From the NCBI GenBank assembly GCA_000433775.1, contig HF998492.1, positions 12,342 through 33,002 of the forward strand: a stretch of 20,661 bases of DNA, read 5' to 3'. Source of the stretch: Corallococcus sp. CAG:1435. GTDB lineage: Bacteria > Bacillota > Clostridia > Christensenellales > CAG-314. Positions 17,601-20,661 of the stretch are shown in pieces; within the stretch, counting starts at the first letter, position 1, and each line of letters opens with the position of its first letter. The notes beneath the pieces are model-generated. The model did not search any database. It was not told the origin of the DNA and saw only the letters and a list, made by a program, of their open reading frames with translations. The position numbers and the translations under genes are program-made.

Positions 17601-19966
17601 CAAGTTTTGTAAACGAAACAGACACAATAGACCTCGACGCTTATTTTGGTGTTTACACCGGTGTAAGCGGTAACCTTGTATTTGACGGCACAGGAACATT
17701 CACCTGGGGCGACAAGACGGGTACCTACACCAAGATTGACGGTGCGGAATACGACTTTGACCTGTTTGTTACGGTGGAAGGCACTGCAACGGAATATCAT
17801 CAGGTAACTATTGGCGAAGGCAAGACCTACACGTCCGTTAAACCCGAAGCGGAAATCACCTTCGTGGTAGTGGGACCGGAAGGAGCAACGGATACAATCG
17901 CAAGCATCATGGCCAACATCAAAGTTGCGGCAACATTGCCTGTAGGCAGCGACTACAACACGTCCTATGTGTTCAACGGCTACTTCACAAACGATGGTTG
18001 CACCGACGCTTTGGCAGATCCCTTCATTCCCACAACGGCAACTACAATCTACGCCAAGTATTCCAACCCCGCAACTCTCACTGTTGTGTACAATAACGGC
18101 GAAGAGGACGACACAATCGTCTACTCGGTTGGCGACACGGTAACGCTTCCCGTTCCCGTTAAAGACGGCTTTGCATTTGTCGGATGGTACACAACCATCG
18201 AACTTACCGACGGCACGGAATGGGCAGACGGTACAGTTATCGAAAACAACACTACAATCTACGCAAAATGGGAAACGGCGCCCGTGTACAACCAGACTTA
18301 CGGTTTGTTCTACATAAGCCAGGAAAGCGGTGCCGATACCGACTCCGTCGACTTCAGAAGCGGTGCATTCTACTTCGACCCGTACGGCAACTACAAACTT
18401 GTCGGTTCCAGCGGACCGTGGCCCTTCAACTCCTACGATGCGCACATTCAAAACTACAACGAAGAGTTGGGCACTTTGGAAATCGTTTCTCAATCTTCTT
18501 CGCTCACAAAGGATGCCGTTCACAAGGCGTTCATCGATACCGTTTCCGGTTTGATTGTGATGAACTACGCAACGGAAGACGCCGATTTCACGAGGTTGTT
18601 GGTAATTGTTCCCGGTCTTACGTCCTACAGCAGTTACGACAACTACAAGGAATCCTATTGGAACGACGGCAAGACGAGGGCAATTTCCTTCACAATCACG
18701 GTGGAAGAAGTTGCAACGGACTACACGATTTTTGTAAACAACAATCACGTGTACTTCAACGTTTCCTTCAAGGATGCGGCAACTGCAGGCAACGACGTTG
18801 CGGCAGACGCTTGCTATCAATCAACGGCTTTGTATGTGTTGGCAAATGACGGCTCGCTCATTGCAAAATTCGCCTACGACGGCAGTGCAATGCAGGAAAT
18901 GGACGGTTCCGAAGGTACCTACACTTTGGCTGGCGGCAGCGACACAATCGTGCTTAACGGCGCAGGCAAAGTTACCATCGGCGAAAATACCTACGACTTT
19001 GTCAAAGTTGGCGAATTTGAAGGCTTGGACGGCACCTACAGCGTAACTACGGCAACGGAGTACTTGGAATACACAATCGACGTGGACGCCAAGACCTACA
19101 CCGTCGTTAAGCCTATGGTAGATGTGGCGTTCGACGCAGGCGACAAGGCAGCCGTTGCAACGGTAAACACCAACAAAAACATCGGTATTCAGTTGCCTGT
19201 TCCCACAAACGATCAGTTTGTATTCCGTGGATGGTATGTCGACGAGGCTTGCGAAACGGCGGGAACTTGCGAAACGGCGGTAACGCTTGTTGACGGCAAG
19301 TACGTTCCCACGGCAAGCGTAACTCTCTACGCCAAGTGGGACGCAAAGGTAACGTTGACAATCGTGTACGGCAACGGAATGGCAAACGGCGTTTATGACT
19401 ACGGTGCAAACGACGCTTTGGATATGGAACAGTACAAACCGGCAGGAGCAAACAACAAGTTCTTTGAAGGTTGGTACACCGACGAAGCGTTGACGCAGGC
19501 GTTTGAAGCGACAACCATCACGGCAGACACAACGGTTTACGTCAAGTGGACTGACGCAGGCAACTATACGCTTGTTTCCGAAGGTTCCTACGGTTTCGAA
19601 TACAATGCCGAAGGCGGTTATTGGGCAAACAACAACCAGGGCGCACACGATTCCAGCGCTTCCATCAAAATTGCCGCTATCGACGGTCCCGTACAGGTAA
19701 AGGTTACCTATTGGATCAGTTCCGAAAAGAACTACGACTATCTGTCCTCCGTTGTCAGCGGAACGGTGGAAGGTGCAAGCATCAACACCAAAGGCAGCAA
19801 CTACACGCAGGAGGAAGCACAGGTCGGAGAATTTATGCTTCAACAAGGTGCAACACTTTCCTTCACTTACAAAAAGGACGGTAGCGGAAACAACGGTGAC
19901 GACACTGCCTACATGATTTTGGAAATCAACGGCGTTGTGGTAACAGCCTACGTGTCTGCCGAATAA
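14681..19966 (+). CDS. Giant lipoprotein with four Cys-rich tandem repeats, a triplicated module with paired InlB B-repeats, and a beta-sandwich-like C-terminus
   Basis: The product is 1761 residues. The signal peptide is MKRR plus a leucine/valine core ending in LAAAC, with the acylated cysteine at 24, followed by a His-rich KHEHEW. Residues 28-333 are four repeats of 75-79 residues (pattern H-x-YGSW...PT...G...C...G and VYTSVYGDVTVTLP). Residues 334-1627 contain three copies of a larger module, each ending in two InlB/Listeria-Bacteroides B-repeats with GWYxDEALT and YAKW signatures (16595-17029, 17852-18283, 19118-19560). The last 134 residues (from 19561) look like a beta-sandwich ligand-binding domain (SYGFEYNAEGGYWANN), family not recognised. 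B-repeats in other bacteria act as spacers or receptor-binding modules of surface proteins, which supports an adhesin or stalk role. No enzyme motif, LPxTG or C-terminal anchor is present, so lipid anchoring at the N-terminus is the attachment. It is the last gene before the terminator. Confidence 0.88.
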   Translation: MKRRSLLVMLTLLLVFVLVLAAACKHEHEWGEWSLTTNPTATTTGEAKRTCECGETETATVPVLTDTSVWTVQTTPATHDEDGEAVYTSVYGTVTVVLPKGEHSYGSWEITTEPTPETEGTASGTCSCGDTTEVTIPALSDTTVWTVKNTTPSTCTVAGNTVYTSVYGDVTVTLPLADHVYGSWTLVTAPTLDTKGSATHSCTNDGCTHAETVDIPALSDTAVWQVKTTTPSTCTVAGNTVYTSVYGDVTVTLPLAQHVYGSWTIVTDPTSDTKGSATHSCTNSGCTHSETVDVPVLTDSVWSSQTTPADYNNPTTTVYTSVYGVVTVKADDKLVAPYDSKTYSGVRFEGSDVTTGSVNMEDTWSNQLLVVDANGVAYGTAYPWARNAKSVFTMLDAATGKFSISVYPVIEEEEDTSSDDELGWGDIGDGWVDGTETEVDPSELQYATEASEVYICYIDMETGIFVMPNFATDTLYEDFIIAVPSDVAVTSDNFEASKNHGAAAASYANGDVSLGIFVYEGVVSIDVSFTAGESEITAGTVCDQTDYTVLDAAGEVLYHFVETHDGSVVIADGLEGTYTGANGNLVLNGGGIATLGENAGYYEIADGASYTIDLYVNNVYYQVTLSEGTYTATAPTADVTLNFNGVTPDGDVQSVNTVSVNIEFTLPVLTNATKEFKGWFYDEALTQAVGDSFIPTDDVTLYASWVDKVVINLVGTLGDDATVLYLGEGDAYGDYLPKYTTDEATRRSFKGWYLDAEFTTLVPEDAVASASDSGITLYAKWVDMPAYVGDYYGTEIWGVSSGNYSMKSISIDSNGNITSTVSDVNGATVVSYDPETQIVVYKKANSSNTNKFYLDAATGVIAGLYSTDTIGYDFYIFSRANTADSYKIVSHYGVEAPKTPDSTTRNYYLRFVVINTIVGEKTLVLYNDHIYSDAIVENTAGEALTTPDAVKNSKTVVVKDAEGNFIIGVASEGTSFVNETDTIDLDAYFGVYTGVSGNLVFDGTGTFTWGDKTGTYTKIDGAEYDFDLFVTVEGTATEYHQVTIGEGKTYTSVKPEAEITFVVVGPEGATDTIASIMANIKVAATLPVGSDYNTSYVFNGYFTNDGCTDALADPFIPTTATTIYAKYSNPATLTVVYNNGEEDDTIVYSVGDTVTLPVPVKDGFAFVGWYTTIELTDGTEWADGTVIENNTTIYAKWETAPVYNQTYGLFYISQESGADTDSVDFRSGAFYFDPYGNYKLVGSSGPWPFNSYDAHIQNYNEELGTLEIVSQSSSLTKDAVHKAFIDTVSGLIVMNYATEDADFTRLLVIVPGLTSYSSYDNYKESYWNDGKTRAISFTITVEEVATDYTIFVNNNHVYFNVSFKDAATAGNDVAADACYQSTALYVLANDGSLIAKFAYDGSAMQEMDGSEGTYTLAGGSDTIVLNGAGKVTIGENTYDFVKVGEFEGLDGTYSVTTATEYLEYTIDVDAKTYTVVKPMVDVAFDAGDKAAVATVNTNKNIGIQLPVPTNDQFVFRGWYVDEACETAGTCETAVTLVDGKYVPTASVTLYAKWDAKVTLTIVYGNGMANGVYDYGANDALDMEQYKPAGANNKFFEGWYTDEALTQAFEATTITADTTVYVKWTDAGNYTLVSEGSYGFEYNAEGGYWANNNQGAHDSSASIKIAAIDGPVQVKVTYWISSEKNYDYLSSVVSGTVEGASINTKGSNYTQEEAQVGEFMLQQGATLSFTYKKDGSGNNGDDTAYMILEINGVVVTAYVSAE
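14762..15679 (+). repeat. Four tandem 75-79-residue repeats in the last gene
   Basis: Units begin at 14762, 14987, 15215 and 15452, each at a His before E/SYG- or VYG-type residues. Each unit has two related halves. The first is W-x-x-x-T-x-PT ending in a Cys pair (CECG, CSCG, then C-x4-C twice). The second is VWxVKTTTP ending YTSVYGDVTVTLP. The two halves appear to be old duplicates of each other, so the block may be eight half-repeats. Similar His/Trp/Cys-containing repeats occur in clostridial surface proteins with no defined function. Confidence 0.85.
15087..15560 (+). repeat. Near-identical 237-bp direct DNA repeat, two copies
   Basis: The sequence around ACGCCGTCCACCTGCACTGT recurs exactly 237 bases apart (15131 and 15368). 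High nucleotide identity extends over most of the period, including synonymous positions. This points to a recent duplication inside the repeat block and a site where slippage or recombination could change copy number in frame (79 codons). Confidence 0.8.
15680..19560 (+). repeat. Triplicated module: unnamed beta-rich domain, Gly-motif block, paired B-repeats
   Basis: Copy A is 15680-17029, copy B 17030-18283 and copy C 18284-19560. Each starts with an unnamed region of about 240-270 residues that shares blocks such as YxVLDAAGEVL / VVVKDAEGNFI / LYVLANDGSLI. Next is a block of the form GTYTGANGNLVLNGGG, GVYTGVSGNLVFDGTG or GTYTLAGGSDTIVLNGAG (near 16400, 17640, 18908). Then come two B-repeats of 65-80 residues. 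Copy A carries a unique acidic insert near 15910-16010 (EEEEDTSSDDELGWGD). The copies are clearly diverged in protein sequence, so this triplication is old compared with the 237-bp duplication. Confidence 0.75.
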
Positions 19967-20140
19967 TTGTAAAAGCAGCAGTCTGGTGCAAAACTTTCTG
20001 CCGAAAATTAAATGCCTGCCCAAATTGCACAAAACTTTTGTAAAGGCAAGTGCAAAGCAGTGCAGTGCATGTACTATTTCACACAACAGTGTTGCACCTG
20101 GCAAAGTTTCAACAAACTTTTGCAATTTTCACAAACAAAT
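19967..20140 (+). other. Probable 3' untranslated region with short inverted repeats
   Basis: No gene is seen between the last stop and the terminator. The stretch is AT-rich and full of related short words (GCAAAACTTT, GCACAAAACTTTTG, GCAAAGTTT, AAACTTTTGC). A palindrome ACAAAACTTTTGT lies at 20029-20041. GCAAAGTTT and AAACTTTTGC at 20101-20123 can form a nine-pair stem with one bulge and a four-base loop. GGTGCAA (19985) and TTGCACC (20092) can pair over a distance. It could protect the transcript 3' end or be a remnant of repeat DNA. Confidence 0.4.
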
Positions 20141-20173
20141 AAAACGACGGGTTTTTGCCCGTCGTTTTTTTTT
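20141..20173 (+). terminator. Strong intrinsic terminator of the gene cluster
   Basis: AAAACGACGGG and CCCGTCGTTTT form a perfect 11-pair stem around a six-base loop TTTTTG, and the stem runs into a nine-T tract (20165-20173). It lies 175 bases after the last stop codon. The complement also ends in TTTTATTTG, so it may work on both strands. Confidence 0.92.
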
Positions 20174-20326
20174 GTGTTTTTTCGGTACGAAGTAATGAAA
20201 ATTAAGCAAACTGTGCAAATTTCAAAACAACTGTGAAACAAAACACTTTCGCCAATACACCAACGGTAAAACCTTGCTTTCAAAAACAAATTTTACGCAC
20301 TAAAACACTTCAAAGGTAGAAGTTTC

Positions 20327-20351
20327 AAAAAAACCGACAAACCTGTCGTTT
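20327..20351 (-). terminator. Possible minus-strand terminator
   Basis: Read on the minus strand, CGACA-GGTT-TGTCG forms a five-pair stem, extended by AAA/TTT across a one-base bulge, and runs into seven T residues. This would end a leftward gene lying beyond the right edge, convergent with the cluster. The stem is short, so the call is tentative. Confidence 0.35.
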
Positions 20352-20367
20352 ATCTTCACAGTAACCA

Positions 20368-20450
20368 AAATGCAACGTTAAAGATATCATTGCAAATCAC
20401 GAAATAGTAGTAATTGTATTGTGTAAAAATTTGCTACTTTCAACGTACAT
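20368..20450. repeat. 83-bp hairpin-forming direct repeat, copy 1
   Basis: This copy matches 20577-20660 with two substitutions and one single-base insertion. The ends are imperfect inverted repeats: ACGTTAAAG at the left faces CTTTCAACGT at the right. Inside, GCAAAT faces ATTTGC, CAC faces GTG, and AATA faces TATT, giving a nested long hairpin. This looks like a small palindromic intergenic element or a structured RNA rather than a gene. Confidence 0.85.
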
Positions 20451-20576
20451 GCGATTTGCCCCAAATTGCACTAAATTTCAAATTGTTAATTCATTACAAA
20501 TTGCACGGTACTGCAAAAATAGTTGTTCATATTGTTAAATCATGTCATCAAATAACAGGTCGAAAGCGCAGAAATT

Positions 20577-20660
20577 AAATGCAATGTCAAAGATATCATT
20601 GCAAATCACGAAATAGTAGTAATTGTATTGTGTAAACAATTTGCTACTTTCAACGTACAT
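20577..20660. repeat. 84-bp hairpin-forming direct repeat, copy 2
   Basis: The offset from copy 1 is 209 bases. The changes are C to T and T to C in the left outer arm and one extra C in the A-run before ATTTGC. The inner pairing arms are unchanged. Similarity ends one base before the window edge, so the true right end, and whether more copies follow, cannot be judged here. Confidence 0.85.
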
Positions 20661-20661
20661 C

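Larger units (their letters stand above)
20174..20661. other. AT-rich gene-free region at the right edge
   Basis: No open frame with a ribosome binding site and plausible protein is visible on either strand. About one third of sampled bases are G or C, well below the genes. It holds the minus-strand terminator candidate, the two hairpin repeats described separately, and a short word AAATTGCAC at 20463 and 20498 that also occurs at 20022. I see no convincing promoter. Confidence 0.6.

Noticed and set aside
18821..20125. 434-codon minus-strand open frame crossing the end of the last gene and its 3' region
   Set aside because: It is in register with the sense frame over the gene, runs into gene-free DNA only by chance, and has the same shadow composition.
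19986..20236. Small open frames of 60-75 codons after the last gene
   Set aside because: They run through the strong terminator, have no good ribosome binding site, and give low-complexity Phe/Lys/Cys-rich products.
20368..20660. CRISPR-like array
   Set aside because: There are only two repeats, each 83-84 bases and separated by 126 bases, with no cas gene. This is far outside CRISPR repeat and spacer sizes.

Overview
The window reads as one co-directional cluster of six plus-strand genes for secreted, envelope-attached proteins, followed by a terminator and an AT-rich gene-free end. Lipoprotein signal peptides with an acylated cysteine, purine-rich AGGAGG-type ribosome binding sites, a TTG start, an S8 cell-envelope protease tail, BspA-type leucine-rich repeats, bacterial Ig-like domains and InlB-type B-repeats all suggest a Gram-positive Bacillota genome. 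An uncultured gut-type Clostridia member is most likely. That placement is inference from style, not from a marker gene. Sampled coding lines are near 50% GC and the 3' end is near one third GC.

Layout: (1) 2-5053 is the 3' part of a giant protein whose start lies left of the window. It carries the end of a C5a-peptidase/lactocepin-like subtilase, two Big_2-like domains, about 30 LRR_5 repeats, a helical region and a C-terminal membrane anchor. (2) 5065-5604 is a small lipoprotein. (3) 5617-7914 and (4) 7938-10319 are tandem paralogous lipoproteins of a family I cannot name. (5) 10335-14618 is a 1427-residue lipoprotein with seven or eight Ig-like repeats and a long unrecognised C-terminal half. 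(6) 14681-19966 is a 1761-residue lipoprotein with four Cys-containing tandem repeats and a three-times-repeated module ending in paired InlB B-repeats.

Gene spacings are 11, 12, 23, 15 and 62 bases, so the genes are probably one operon. A small hairpin before gene 6 may modulate its expression. A strong intrinsic terminator lies at 20141-20173. Beyond it are a weaker minus-strand terminator candidate and two copies of an 83/84-bp hairpin-forming direct repeat.

Together the genes look like a surface-display locus: one protease-LRR protein held by a transmembrane helix, plus five lipoproteins held by lipid, mostly built from beta-rich repeat modules typical of adhesion and ligand binding. No catalytic motif is visible inside the window; the protease active site would lie upstream. 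I found no rRNA, tRNA, CRISPR array, transposase or phage gene.
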